A program made the translations under genes and the position numbers. Below, one piece after another: positions 1 through 14,390 of a stretch of 64,000 nucleotides of DNA (its first letter is position 1; each line of letters opens with the position of its first letter). Origin of the DNA: Megachile rotundata (Eukaryota; Arthropoda; Insecta; Hymenoptera; Megachilidae). Below the pieces are notes generated by a model, which was not told the origin of the DNA, did not search any database, and saw only the letters and a program-made list of their open reading frames with translations. The stretch is taken from the NCBI RefSeq assembly GCF_050947335.1, contig NC_134997.1:1426001-1490000 (forward strand), written 5' to 3'.

Positions 1-138
1 ACAATCACAATCACACAATCACGATCACACAATCACGATCACACAATCACGATCACACAATCACCATCACACAATCACGATCACAAAACGACGATCACAA
101 TCACGATCACACAATCACGATTACACAATCACGATCAC

Positions 139-172
139 AGAATCCTAATCACACTATCAGGATCACACAATC
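139..172. repeat. Marker block agaatcctaatcac, first of 28 copies
   Basis: This rare variant has CCT and, about 18 bases downstream, usually a CAGGATC unit. Its first base is at 139, 4387, 9542, 12227, 13871, 15237, 17793, 20325, 22881, 25179, 27455, 31691, 36683, 39496, 40848, 43362, 44244, 45902, 46724, 49028, 51314, 51718, 52080, 55086, 55490, 58082, 60672 and 62540. The copies at 51314, 51718, 55086 and 55490 read CCTCAT instead of CCTAAT. It usually sits downstream of a cgattacac variant and upstream of two cggtcac units and a CGATCG block, so it works as a landmark for aligning higher-order copies. CCTAAT supplies a TAA stop that ends many of the open frames. Confidence 0.93.
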
Positions 173-292
173 ACGATCACATAATCACGGTCACACAATC
201 ACGGTCACACAATCACGATCACACAATCACACAATCACAATCACAATCACATAATCAAAATCACACAATCACAATCACACAATCACAATCAA

Positions 293-516
293 ACAATCAC
301 GATCGCACAATCACGATCGCACAATCACGATCGCACAATCACGATCGCACAATCACGATCGCACAATCACGATCGCACAATCACGATCGCACAATCACGA
401 TCGCACAATCACGATCGCACAATCACGATCGCACAATCACGATCGCACAATCACGATCGCACAATCACGATCGCACAATCACGATCGCACAATCACGATC
501 GCACAATCACGATCGC
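293..516. repeat. CGATCG block, 16 units of acaatcacgatcgc
   Basis: A homogeneous run with CGATCG every 14 bases. It is entered through aatcaaacaatcac, the left junction shared by these blocks. Confidence 0.95.
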
Positions 517-1814
517 ACAATCACGATCACACAATCACAACCACACAATCACACAGTCACAATCCCACAATCACGATCACACAATCGCAATCACAATCCC
601 ACAATCACAATGACACAATCACAGTCACGATCACACAATCACAATTACACAATCTCAATCCCACAATCACAATCGCACAATCACAATCGCGCAGTCCCAA
701 TCGCACTGTCACAATCGCACTGTCACAATCGCACTGTCACAATCGCACAATCACAATCGCACAATCACAATCGCACTATCATAATCGCACTATCACAATC
801 GCACTATCACAATCACACGATCACAATCACACGATCACAATCACACAATCACAATCACACAATCACAGTCACACAATCACAATCACACAATCACACAGTC
901 ACGATCCCACAATCACGATCACACAATCACGACCACACAATCACGATGACACAATCACGATCACACAATCACAATCACACAATCACAATCACATAATCGC
1001 AATCCCACAATCGCAATCATACAATCGCAATCACACAATCGCAATCACACAAACGCAATCACACGATCGCAATCACACGATCGCGATCACACGATCGCGA
1101 TCACACGATCACGATCACACTATCACGATCACACAATCACAGTCACACAATCACAATCACACAGTCACACAATCACAATCACACAATCACAGTCACGATC
1201 ACACAATCACAATCACACAATCTCAATCCCACAATCACAATCACACAATCAGTCACACAATCACAATCACACAATCACACAGTCACGATCCCACAATCAC
1301 GATCACACAATCACGACCACACAATCACGATCACACAATCACAATCACACAATCACGATCACACAATCACGATCACACAATCACGACAACACAATCACGA
1401 CCACACAATCACGATCACACTATCACGATGACACAATCACGATCACACAATCACGATCACACAATCACGATCACACAATCACAATCACACAATCACGATC
1501 ACACAATCACAATCACACAACCACAACCACACAATCACACAGTCACAATCCCACAATAACGATCACACAATCACGACCACACAGTCACAATCACACAATC
1601 GCAATCACAATCCCACAATCACAATCGCACAATCATAGTCACACAATCACAATCACACAACCACAACCACACAATCACACAGTCACAATCCCACAATCAC
1701 GATCACACAATCACGACCACACAGTCACGATCACACAATCACGATCACACTATCACGATCACACTATCACGATCACACAATCACAGTCACACAATCACAA
1801 TCACACAGTCACAC

Positions 1815-1898
1815 AATCACAATCACAATCACAATCACAATCACAATCACAATCACAATCACAATCACAATCACAATCACAATCACAATCACAATCAT
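1815..1898. repeat. Hexamer tract (aatcac)14
   Basis: A pure tandem hexamer ending in aatcat and then acaatcacagtcac, the usual right flank. Confidence 0.95.
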
Positions 1899-2306
1899 AC
1901 AATCACAGTCACGATCACACCATCACAATCACACAATCACAATCCCACAATCACAATCACACAATCACAGTCACACAATCGCAATCACACAATCGCACAG
2001 TCACAATCCCACAATCACGATCACCCAATCACGATCACCCAATCACGATCACCCAATCACGATCACCCAATCACGATCACACAATCACGATCACACAATC
2101 ACGATCACACAATCACGATCACACAATCACGATCACACAATCACGATCACACAATCACGATCACACAATCACGATCACACAATCACGATCACACAATCAC
2201 GATCACACAATCACGATCACACAATCACGATCACGCAATCCCACAATCCCGATCACACAATCACGACCACACAGTCACAATCACACAATCGCAATCACAA
2301 TCACAC

Positions 2307-2390
2307 AATCACAATCACAATCACAATCACAATCACAATCACAATCACAATCACAATCACAATCACAATCACAATCACAATCACAATCAT
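2307..2390. repeat. Hexamer tract (aatcac)14
   Basis: A pure tract with an aatcat end. The left flank is gcaatcacaatcac, not acagtcac. Confidence 0.95.
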
Positions 2391-3698
2391 ACAATCACAG
2401 TCACGATCACACAATCACAATCACACAATCACAATCCCACAATCACAATCTCACAATCACAGTCACACAATCGCAATCACACAATCGCACAGTCACAATC
2501 CCACAATCACGATCACCCAATCACGATCACCCAATCACGATCACCCAATCACGATCACACAATCACGATCACACAATCACGATCACACAATCACGATCAC
2601 ACAATCACGATCACACAATCACACAGTCACAATCCCACAATCACGATCACACAATCACGACCACACAGTCACAATCACACAATCGCAATCACAATCCCAC
2701 AATCACAATAACACAATCACATTCACACAATCACAATCACACAACCCCAACCACACAATCCCACAGTCACAATCCCACAATCACGATCACACAATGACGA
2801 CCACACAGTCACGATCACACAATCGCCATCACACAATCACAATCACACAATCACAATCACACAATCGCAATCCCACAATCGCAATCATACAATCGCAATC
2901 ACACAATCGCAATCACACAAACGCAATCACACGATCGCAATCACACGATCGCGATCACACGATCGCGATCACACGATCACGATCACACTATCACGATCAC
3001 ACAATCACAGTCACACAATCACAATCACACAGTCACACAATCACAATCACACAATCACAGTCACGATCACACAATCACAATCACACAATCTCAATCCCAC
3101 AATCACAATCACACAATCACAGTCACACAATCACAATCACACAATCACACAGTCACGATCCCACAATCACGATCACACAATCACGACCACACAATCACGA
3201 TCACACAATCACAATCACACAATCACGATCACACAATCACGATCACACAATCACGACAACACAATCACGACCACACAATCACGATCACACTATCACGATG
3301 ACACAATCACGATCACACAATCACGATCACACAATCACGATCACACAATCACAATCACACAATCACGATCACACAATCACAATCACACAACCACAACCAC
3401 ACAATCACACAGTCACAATCCCACAATAACGATCACACAATCACGACCACACAGTCACAATCACACAATCGCAATCACAATCCCACAATCACAATCGCAC
3501 AATCATAGTCACACAATCACAATCACACAACCACAACCACACAATCACACAGTCACAATCCCACAATCACGATCACACAATCACGACCACACAGTCACGA
3601 TCACACAATCACGATCACACTATCACGATCACACTATCACGATCACACTATCACGATCACACAATCACAGTCACACAATCACAATCACACAGTCACAC

Positions 3699-3764
3699 AA
3701 TCACAATCACAATCACAATCACAATCACAATCACAATCACAATCACAATCACAATCACAATCAT
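3699..3764. repeat. Hexamer tract (aatcac)11
   Basis: Preceded by acagtcac and ended by aatcat. Confidence 0.95.
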
Positions 3765-4546
3765 ACAATCACAGTCACGATCACACAATCACAATCACAC
3801 AATCACAATCCCACAATCACAATCACACAATCACAGTCACACAATCGCAATCACACAATCGCAGAGTCACAATCCCACAATCACGATCACCCAATCACGA
3901 TCACCCAATCACGATCACCCAATCACGATCACACAATCACGATCACACAATCACGATCACACAATCACGATCACACAATCACACAGTCACAATCCCACAA
4001 TCACGATCACACAATCACGACCACACAGTCACAATCACACAATCGCAATCACAATCCCACAATCACAATAACACAATCACATTCACACAATCACAATCAC
4101 ACAACCCCAACCACACAATCCCACAGTCACAATCCCACAATCACGATCACACAATGACGACCACACAGTCACGATCACACAATCGCCATCACACAATCAC
4201 AATCACACAACCACAATCACACAATCACAACCACACAATCACAATCACACAATCACAATCACACAATCACGATCACACAATCACGATCACACAATCACGA
4301 TCACACAATCACCATCACACAATCACGATCACAAAATCACGATCACAATCACGATCACACAATCACGATTACACAATCACGATCACAGAATCCTAATCAC
4401 ACAATCAGGATCACACAATCACGATCACATAATCACGGTCACACAATCACGGTCACACAATCACGATCACACAATCACACAATCACAATCACAATCACAT
4501 AATCACAATCACACAATCACAATCACAATCACACAATCACAATCAA

Positions 4547-4812
4547 ACAATCACGATCGCACAATCACGATCGCACAATCACGATCGCACAATCACGATC
4601 GCACAATCACGATCGCACAATCACGATCGCACAATCACGATCGCACAATCACGATCGCACATTCACGATCGCACAATCACGATCGCACAATCACGATCGC
4701 ACAATCACGATCGCACAATCACTATCGCACAATCACGATCGCACAATCACGATCGCACAATCACGATCGCACAATCACGATCGCACAATCACGATCGCAC
4801 AATCACGATCGC
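4547..4812. repeat. CGATCG block, 19 units
   Basis: Unit 9 begins acattc and unit 13 reads actatcgc; the other units are uniform. Confidence 0.95.
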
Positions 4813-5916
4813 ACAATCACGATCACACAATCACGACCACACAATCACACAGTCACAATCCCACAATCACGATCACACAATCGCAATCACAATCCCACAA
4901 TCACAATGACACAATCACAGTCACGATCACACAATCACAGTCACACAATCTCAATCCCACAATCACAATCACACGATCACAGTCACACAATCACAATCAC
5001 ACAATCACACAGTCACGATCCCACAATCACGATCACACAATCACGACCACACAATCACGATGACACAATCACGATCACACAATCACAATCACACAATCAC
5101 AATCACACAATCGCAATCCCACAATCGCTATCATACAATCGCAATCACACAATCGCAATCACACAAACGCAATCACACGATCGCAATCACACGATCGCAA
5201 TCACACGATCGCGATCACACGATCACGATCACACTATCACGATCACACAATCACAGTCACACAATCACAATCACACAGTCACACAATCACAATCACACAA
5301 TCACAGTCACGATCACACAATCACAATCACACAATCTCAATCCCACAATCACAATCACACAATCACAGTCACACAATCACAATCACACAATCACACAGTC
5401 ACGATCCCACAATCACGATCACACAATCACGACCACACAATCACGATCACACAATCACGATCACACAATCACGACAACACAATCACGACCACACAATCAC
5501 GATCACACTATCACGATGACACAATGACGATCACACAATCACGATCACACAATCACGATCACACAATCACGATCACACAATCACAATCACACAATCACGA
5601 TCACACAATCACAATCACACAACCACAACCACACAATCACACAGTCACAATCCCACAATCACGATCACACAATCACGATCACACAGTCACAATCACACAA
5701 TCGCAATCACAATCCCACAATCACAATCGCACAATCATAGACGCACAATCACAATCACACAACCACAACCACACAATCACACAGTCACAATCCCACAATC
5801 ACGATCACACAATCACGACCACACAGTCACGATCACACAATCACGATCACACTATCACGATCACACTATCACGATCACACAATCACAGTCACACAATCAC
5901 AATCACACAGTCACAC

Positions 5917-5976
5917 AATCACAATCACAATCACAATCACAATCACAATCACAATCACAATCACAATCACAATCAT
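5917..5976. repeat. Hexamer tract (aatcac)10
   Basis: The same flanks as the tract at 3699. Read in the + frame it gives an HN dipeptide run. Confidence 0.95.
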
Positions 5977-6390
5977 ACAATCACAGTCACGATCACACAA
6001 TCACAATCACACAATCACAATCCCACAATCACAATCACACAATCACAGTCACACAATCGCAATCACACAATCGCACAGTCACAATCCCACAATCACGATC
6101 ACCCAATCACGATCACCCAATCACGATCACCCAATCACGATCACCCAATCACGATCACACAATCGCGATCACACAATCACGATCACACAATCACGATCAC
6201 ACAATCACGATCACACAATCACGATCACACAATCACGATCACACAATCACGATCACACAATCACGATCACACAATCACGATCACGCAATCCCACAATCCC
6301 GATCACACAACCACGACCACACAGTCACAATCACACAATCGCAATCACAATCACACAATCACAATCACACAATCACAATCACACAATCAA

Positions 6391-6543
6391 ACAATCGCAA
6401 TCACACAATCGCAATCACACAATCGCAATCACACAATCGCAGCACACAAACGCAATCACACAATCGCAATCACACAATCGCAATCACACAATCGCAATCA
6501 CACAATCGCAATCACACAATCGCAATCACACAATCGCAATCAC
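6391..6543. repeat. acaatcgcaatcac block, 11 units, one 13-bp
   Basis: CpG-containing units with CG in the 6-mer junction in place of CACGATC. It contains the irregular gcagcacac near 6440. It is entered through acaatcaaacaatcgc, like the CGATCG blocks. Confidence 0.88.
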
Positions 6544-7033
6544 ACAATCACGATCACACAATCACGATCACACAATCACGATCACACTATCGCGATCACA
6601 CAATCACGATCACACAATCACACAGTCACAATCCCACAATCGCGATCACACAATCGCGATCACACAATCGCGATCACACAATCGCGATCACACATTCGCG
6701 ATCACACAATCACGACAACACAGTCACGATCACACAATCGCAATCACACAATCACAATCATACAACCACAATCACACAATCACGACCACACAATCACGAC
6801 CACACAATCACGATCACACAATCACGATGACACTATCACGATCACACAATCACGATCACACAATCATGATCACACAATCACGATCACACAATCAGGATCA
6901 CACAATCACGATCACATAATCACGGTCACACAATCACGGTCACACAATCACGATCACACAATCACACAATCACAATCACAATCACATAATCACAATCACA
7001 CAATCACAATCACAATCACACAATCACAATCAA

Positions 7034-7299
7034 ACAATCACGATCGCACAATCACGATCGCACAATCACGATCGCACAATCACGATCGCACAATCACGAT
7101 CGCACAATCACGATCGCACAATCACGATCGCACAATCACGATCGCACATTCACGATCGCACAATCACGATCGCACAATCACGATCGCACAATCACGATCG
7201 CACAATCACTATCGCACAATCACGATCGCACAATCACGATCGCACAATCACGATCGCACAATCACGATCGCACAATCACGATCGCACAATCACGATCGC
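7034..7299. repeat. CGATCG block, 19 units
   Basis: It has the same variant units (9 and 13) as the block at 4547, as expected from the 2,487-bp duplication. Confidence 0.95.
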
Positions 7300-8509
7300 A
7301 CAATCACGATCACACAATCACGACCACACAATCACACAGTCACAATCCCACAATCACGATCACACAATCGCAATCACAATCCCACAATCACAATGACACA
7401 ATCACAGTCACGATCACACAATCACAGTCACACAATCTCAATCCCACAATCACAATCACACGATCACAGTCACACAATCACAATCACACAATCACACAGT
7501 CACGATCCCACAATCACGATCACACAATCACGACCACACAATCACGATGACACAATCACGATCACACAATCACAATCACACAATCACAATCACACAATCG
7601 CAATCCCACAATCGCTATCATACAATCGCAATCACACAATCGCAATCACACAAACGCAATCACACGATCGCAATCACACGATCGCAATCACACGATCGCG
7701 ATCACACGATCACGATCACACTATCACGATCACACAATCACAGTCACACAATCACAATCACACAGTCACACAATCACAATCACACAATCACAGTCACGAT
7801 CACACAATCACAATCACACAATCTCAATCCCACAATCACAATCACACAATCACAGTCACACAATCACAATCACACAATCACACAGTCACGATCCCACAAT
7901 CACGATCACACAATCACGACCACACAATCACGATCACACAATCACGATCACACAATCACAGTCACACAATCACAATCACACAATCACACAGTCACGATCC
8001 CACAATCACGATCACACAATCACGACCACACAATCACGATCACACAATCACGATCACACAATCACGACAACACAATCACGACCACACAATCACGATCACA
8101 CTATCACGATGACACAATGACGATCACACAATCACGATCACACAATCACGATCACACAATCACGATCACACAATCACAATCACACAATCACGATCACACA
8201 ATCACAATCACACAACCACAACCACACAATCACACAGTCACAATCCCACAATCACGATCACACAATCACGACCACACAGTCACAATCACACAATCGCAAT
8301 CACAATCCCACAATCACAATCGCACAATCATAGACGCACAATCACAATCACACAACCACAACCACACAATCACACAGTCACAATCCCACAATCACGATCA
8401 CACAATCACGACCACACAGTCACGATCACACAATCACGATCACACTATCACGATCACACTATCACGATCACACAATCACAGTCACACAATCACAATCACA
8501 CAGTCACAC

Positions 8510-8587
8510 AATCACAATCACAATCACAATCACAATCACAATCACAATCACAATCACAATCACAATCACAATCACAATCACAATCAT
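8510..8587. repeat. Hexamer tract (aatcac)13
   Basis: The counterpart of 5917 in the second 2.49-kb unit, three repeats longer. Confidence 0.95.
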
Positions 8588-9015
8588 ACAATCACAGTCA
8601 CGATCACACAATCACAATCACACAATCACAATCCCACAATCACAATCACACAATCACAGTCACACAATCGCAATCACACAATCGCACAGTCACAATCCCA
8701 CAATCACGATCACCCAATCACGATCACCCAATCACGATCACCCAATCACGATCACCCAATCACGATCACCCAATCACGATCACACAATCGCGATCACACA
8801 ATCACGATCACACAATCACGATCACACAATCACGATCACACAATCACGATCACACAATCACGATCACACAATCACGATCACACAATCACGATCACACAAT
8901 CACGATCACGCAATCCCACAATCCCGATCACACAATCACGACCACACAGTCACAATCACACAATCGCAATCACAATCACACAATCACAATCACACAATCA
9001 CAATCACACAATCAA

Positions 9016-9155
9016 ACAATCGCAATCACACAATCGCAATCACACAATCGCAATCACACAAACGCAATCACACAATCGCAATCACACAATCGCAATCACA
9101 CAATCGCAATCACACAATCGCAATCACACAATCGCAATCACACAATCGCAATCAC
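9016..9155. repeat. acaatcgcaatcac block, 10 units
   Basis: The partner of 6391, without its indel; it includes one acaaacgc unit. Confidence 0.9.
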
Positions 9156-9737
9156 ACAATCACGATCACACAATCACGATCACACAATCACGATCACACT
9201 ATCGCGATCACACAATCACGATCACACAATCACACAGTCACAATCCCACAATCGCGATCACACAATCGCGATCACACAATCGCGATCACACAATCGCGAT
9301 CACACAATCGCGATCACACATTCGCGATCACACAATCACGACAACACAGTCACGATCACACAATCGCAATCACACAATCACAATCATACAACCACAATCA
9401 CACAATCACGACCACACAATCACGACCACACAATCACGATCACACAATCACGATGACACTATCACGATCACACAATCACGATCACACAATCATGATCACA
9501 CAATCACGATCACACAATCACGATCACACAATCACGATCACAGAATCCTAATCACACTATCAGGATCACACAATCACGATCACATAATCACGGTCACACA
9601 ATCACGGTCACACAATCACGATCACACAATCACGATCACACAATCACACAATCACAATCACAATCACATAATCACAATCACACAATCACAATCACACAAT
9701 CACGATCACACAATCAGGATCACACAATCACGATCAA

Positions 9738-10100
9738 ACAATCACGATCGCACAATCACGATCGCACAATCACGATCGCACAATCACGATCGCACAATCA
9801 CGATCGCACAATCACGATCGCACAATCACGATCGCACAATCACGATCGCACAATCACGATCGCACAATCACGATCGCACAATCACGATCGCACAATCACG
9901 ATCGCACAATCACGATCGCACAATCACGATCGCACAATCACGATCGCACAATCACGATCGCACAATCACGATCGCACAATCACGATCGCACAATCACGAT
10001 CGCACAATCACGATGCACAATCACGATCGCACAATCACGATCGCACAATCACGATCGCACAATCACGATCGCACAATCACGATCGCACAATCACGATCGC
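9738..10100. repeat. CGATCG block, 26 units, one shortened to 13 bp
   Basis: The unit at about 10005-10017 reads cgatgcac and has lost one C. The same lesion is found at 37208. Confidence 0.95.
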
Positions 10101-10249
10101 ACAATCACGATCCCACAATCACAACCACACAATCACACAGTCACAATCCCACAATCACGATCACACAATCGCAATCACAATCCCACAATCACAATGACAC
10201 AATCACAGTCACGATCACACAATCACAATCACACAATCTCAATCCCACA

Positions 10250-10457
10250 ATCACAATCGCACAATCACAATCGCACTATCACAATCGCACTATCACAATC
10301 CCACTATCACAATCGCACAATCACAATCGCACAATCACAATCGCGCAGTCCCAATCGCACTGTCACAATCGCACTGTCACAATCGCACTGTCACAATCGC
10401 ACAATCACAATCGCACAATCACAATCGCACTATCACAATCGCACTATCACAATCACA
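10250..10457. repeat. acaatcgcac / actatcacaatcgc / actgtcac composite block
   Basis: A recurrent composite of units carrying atcgcac with actatcac and actgtcac variants and one gcgcagtccc. It lies just right of many CGATCG blocks. Related copies lie near 660-800, 15645-15890, 20735-20975, 27998-28145, 37460-37665, 41206-41450, 44770-44990, 49690-49890, 53440-53660 and 61220-61430. It is a stable sub-module of the higher-order repeat. Confidence 0.85.
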
Positions 10458-11504
10458 ATCACACAATCACAGTCACGATCACACAATCACAATCACACAA
10501 TCTCAATCCCACAATCACAATCACACAATCACAGTCACACAATCACAATCACACAATCACACAGTCACGATCCCACAATCACGATCACACAATCACGACC
10601 ACACAATCACGATGACACAATCACGATCACACAATCACAATCACACAATCACAATCACACAATCGCAATCCCACAATCGCAATCATACAATCGCAATCAC
10701 ACAATCGCAATCACACAAACGCAATCACACGATCGCAATCACACGATCGCAATCACACGATCGCGATCACACGATCGCGATCACACGATCACGATCACAC
10801 TATCACGATCACACAATCACAGTCACACAATCACAATCACACAGTCACACAATCACAATCACACAATCACAGTCACGATCACACAATCACAATCACACAA
10901 TCTCAATCCCACAATCACAATCACACAATCACAGTCACACAATCACAATCACACAATCACACAGTCACGATCCCACAACCACGATCACACAATCACGACC
11001 ACACAATCACGATCACACAATCACAATCACACAATCACGATCACACAATCACGATCACACAATCACGACAACACAATCACGACCACACAATCACGATCAC
11101 ACTATCACGATGACACAATCACGATCACACAATCACGATCACACAATCACAATCACACAATCACGATCACACAATCACAATCACACAACCACAACCACAC
11201 AATCACACAGTCACAATCCCACAATCACGATCACACAATCACGACCACACAGTCACAATCACACAATCGCAATCACAATCCCACAATCACAATCGCACAA
11301 TCATAGTCACACAATCACAATCACACAACCACAACCACACAATCACACAGTCACAATCCCACAATCACGATCACACAATCACGACCACACAGTCACGATC
11401 ACACAATCACGATCACACTATCACGATCACACTATCACGATCACACAATCACAGTCACACAATCACAATCACACAGTCACACAATCACAATCACACAGTC
11501 ACAC

Positions 11505-11576
11505 AATCACAATCACAATCACAATCACAATCACAATCACAATCACAATCACAATCACAATCACAATCACAATCAT
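11505..11576. repeat. Hexamer tract (aatcac)12
   Basis: Standard flanks. The acagtcac left flank is doubled. Confidence 0.95.
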
Positions 11577-12226
11577 ACAATCACAGTCACGATCACACAA
11601 TCACAATCACACAATCACAATCCCACAATCACAATCACACAATCACAGTCACACAATCGCAATCACACAATCGCACAGTCACAATCCCACAATCACGATC
11701 ACCCAATCACGATCACCCAATCACGATCACCCAATCACGATCACACAATCACGATCACACAATCACGATCACACAATCACGATCACACAATCACACAGTC
11801 ACAATCCCACAATCACGATCACACAATCACGACCACACAGTCACAATCACACAATCGCAATCACAATCCCACAATCACAATCACACAATCACATTCACAC
11901 AATCACAATCACACAACCCCAACCACACAATCCCACAGTCACAATCCCACAATCACGATCACACAATGACGACCACACGGTCACGATCACACAATCGCCA
12001 TCACACAATCACAATCACACAACCACAATCACACAATCACAACCACACAATCACAATCACACAATCACAATCACACAATCACGATCACACAATCACGATC
12101 ACACAATCACGATCACACAATCACCATCACACAATCACGATCACAAAATAACGATCACAATCACGATCACACAATCACGATTACACAATCACGATCACAC
12201 AATCACGATTACACAATCACGATCAC

Positions 12227-13870
12227 AGAATCCTAATCACACAATCAGGATCACACAATCACGATCACATAATCACGGTCACACAATCACGGTCACACAA
12301 TCACGATCACACAATCACACAATCACAATCACAATCACATAATCGCAATCACACAATCACAATCACAATCACACAATCACAATCAAACAATCACGATCGC
12401 ACAATCACGATCGCACAATCACGATCGCACAATCACGATCGCACAATCACGGTCGCACAATCACGATCGCACAATCACGATCGCACATTCACGATCGCAC
12501 AATCACGATCGCACAATCACGATCGCACAATCACGATCGCACAATCACGATCGCACAGTCACGATCGCACAATCACGATCGCACAATCACGATCGCACAA
12601 TCACGATCGCACAATCACGATCGCACAATCACGATCGCACAATCACGACCACACAATCACACAGTCACAATCCCACAATCACGATCACACAATCGCAATC
12701 ACAATCCCACAATCACAATGACACAATCACAGTCACGATCACACAATCACAATCACACAAGCTCAATCCCACAATCACAATCACACGATCACAGTCACAC
12801 AATCACAATCACACAATCACACAGTCACGATCCCACAATTACGATCACACAATCACGACCACACAATCACGATGACACAATCACGATCACACAATCACAA
12901 TCACACAATCACAATCACACAATCGCAATCCCACAATCGCAATCATACAATCGCAATCACACAATCGCAATCACACAAACGCAATCACACGATCGCAATC
13001 ACACGATCGCAATCACACGATCGCAATCACACGATCGCGATCACACGATCACGATCACACTATCACGATCACACAATCACAGTCACACAATCACAATCAC
13101 ACAGTCACACAATCACAATCACACAATCACAGTCACGATCACACAATCACAATCACACAATCTCAATCCCACAATCACAATCACACAATCACAGTCACAC
13201 AATCACAATCACACAATCACACAGTCACGATCCCACAATCACGATCACACAATCACGACCACACAATCACGATCACACAATCACGATCACACAATCACGA
13301 CAACACAATCACGACCACACAATCACGATCACACTATCACGATGACACAATCACGATCACACAATCACGATCACACAATCACGATCACACAATCACGATC
13401 ACACAATCACAATCACACAATCACGATCACACAATCACAATCACACAACCACAACCACACAATCACACAGTCACAATCCCACAATCACGATCACACAATC
13501 ACGACCACACAGTCACAATCACACAATCGCAATCACAATCCCACAATCACAATCACACAATCCCATTCACACAATCACAATCACACAACCCCAACCACAC
13601 AATCCCACAGTCACAATCCCACAACCACGATCACACAATCACGACCACACAGTCACGATCACACAATCGCCATCACACAATCACAATCACACAACCACAA
13701 TCACACAATCACAACCACACAATCACAATCACACAATCACAATCACACAATCACGATCACACAATCACGATCACACAATCACGATCACACAATCACCATC
13801 ACACAATCACGATCACAAAATCACGATCACAATCACGATCACACAATCACGATTACACAATCACGATCAC
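12227..13870. repeat. 1.64-kb segment missing from copy 2
   Basis: This piece lies between the CCTAAT markers at 12227 and 13871. It includes an 18-unit CGATCG block and sequence related to 4.4-5.5 kb. In the second higher-order copy a single marker at 39496 occupies this place, joining sequence like that before 12227 directly to sequence like that after 13871. The simplest reading is loss by exchange between two markers, or gain in copy 1. Confidence 0.75.
12387..12638. repeat. CGATCG block, 18 units
   Basis: Unit 8 begins acattc. One unit reads cggtcg (near 12451) and another begins acagtc (near 12556). Confidence 0.93.
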
Positions 13871-14180
13871 AGAATCCTAATCACACAATCAGGATCACAC
13901 AATCACGATCACATAATCACGGTCACACAATCACGGTCACACAATCACGATCACACAATCACTATCACACAATCACGATCACACAATCACGATCACACAA
14001 TCACGATCACACAATCACACAATCACTATCACACAATCACGATCACACAATCACGATCACACAATCACGATCACACAATCACGATCACACAATCACGATC
14101 TCACAGTCACACAATCACAATCACAATCACACAATAACACAGTCACAATCCCACAATCACTATCACACAATCACAATCAC

Positions 14181-14390
14181 ACAATCGCAATCACACAATC
14201 GCAATCACACAATCGCAATCACACAATCGCAATCACACAATCGCAATCACACAATCGCAATCACACAATCGCAATCACACAATCGCAATCACGCAATCGC
14301 AATCACGCAATCGCAATCACACAATCGCAATCACACAATCGCAATCACACAATCGCAATCACACAATCGCAATCACACAATCGCAATAAC
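14181..14390. repeat. acaatcgcaatcac block, 15 units
   Basis: It ends in gcaataac and contains two acgcaatcgc units. Confidence 0.92.

Larger units (their letters stand above)
4401..6887. repeat. 2,487-bp tandem sub-repeat, unit 1
   Basis: The acaatcagga variant at 4401 recurs at 6888, an offset of 2,487. The same offset holds for an ATG-bearing variant at 5060 and 7547. The unit contains a 19-unit CGATCG block, a 10-hexamer tract and an acaatcgcaatcac block. Near 6440 it carries a private irregularity, gcagcacac in place of gcaatcacac. Confidence 0.88.
6888..9374. repeat. 2,487-bp tandem sub-repeat, unit 2
   Basis: This is the second copy of the preceding unit. Its CGATCG block also has 19 units, with the same two internal variant units at the same positions. 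Its hexamer tract is 13 rather than 10 repeats. It differs by a short insertion near 7950 and by gaccacacagtc near 8270, where unit 1 has gatcacacagtc. The right end is approximate. Confidence 0.8.
1..12226. repeat. Higher-order segment, copy 1
   Basis: This stretch is repeated at 27317-39495 and in part from about 56.93 kb. The offset to copy 2 is 27,316 at the aaaacgacg variant (base 85 versus 27401) and at the CCTAAT marker. It then drifts to 27,330, 27,290, 27,304, 27,318 and 27,211 as 14-mers and hexamers are gained or lost. In order it holds a 16-unit CGATCG block, an acaatcgc/actgtcac block, three hexamer tracts, two 2.49-kb sub-repeats and a 26-unit CGATCG block. No gene is present. 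Confidence 0.88.

Noticed and set aside
293..516. CRISPR array
   Set aside because: The repeats are 14 bp and directly contiguous with no spacers; no cas-like genes are present.
5917..5976. HN-dipeptide run as a metal-binding domain
   Set aside because: It is only the translation of (aatcac)n in one frame; other frames give SQ or TI runs from the same DNA.
7034..7299. CGATCG palindromes as operators or an origin with GATC clusters
   Set aside because: They are simple tandem units in a satellite, with no associated gene or AT-rich unwinding element.
4906..8112. TITIT-containing repeats as an ice-binding or beta-solenoid protein
   Set aside because: The TxT pattern follows automatically from translating ACAATCAC-type units. 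It lacks cysteines and a secretion signal, and it appears equally in overlapping frames.
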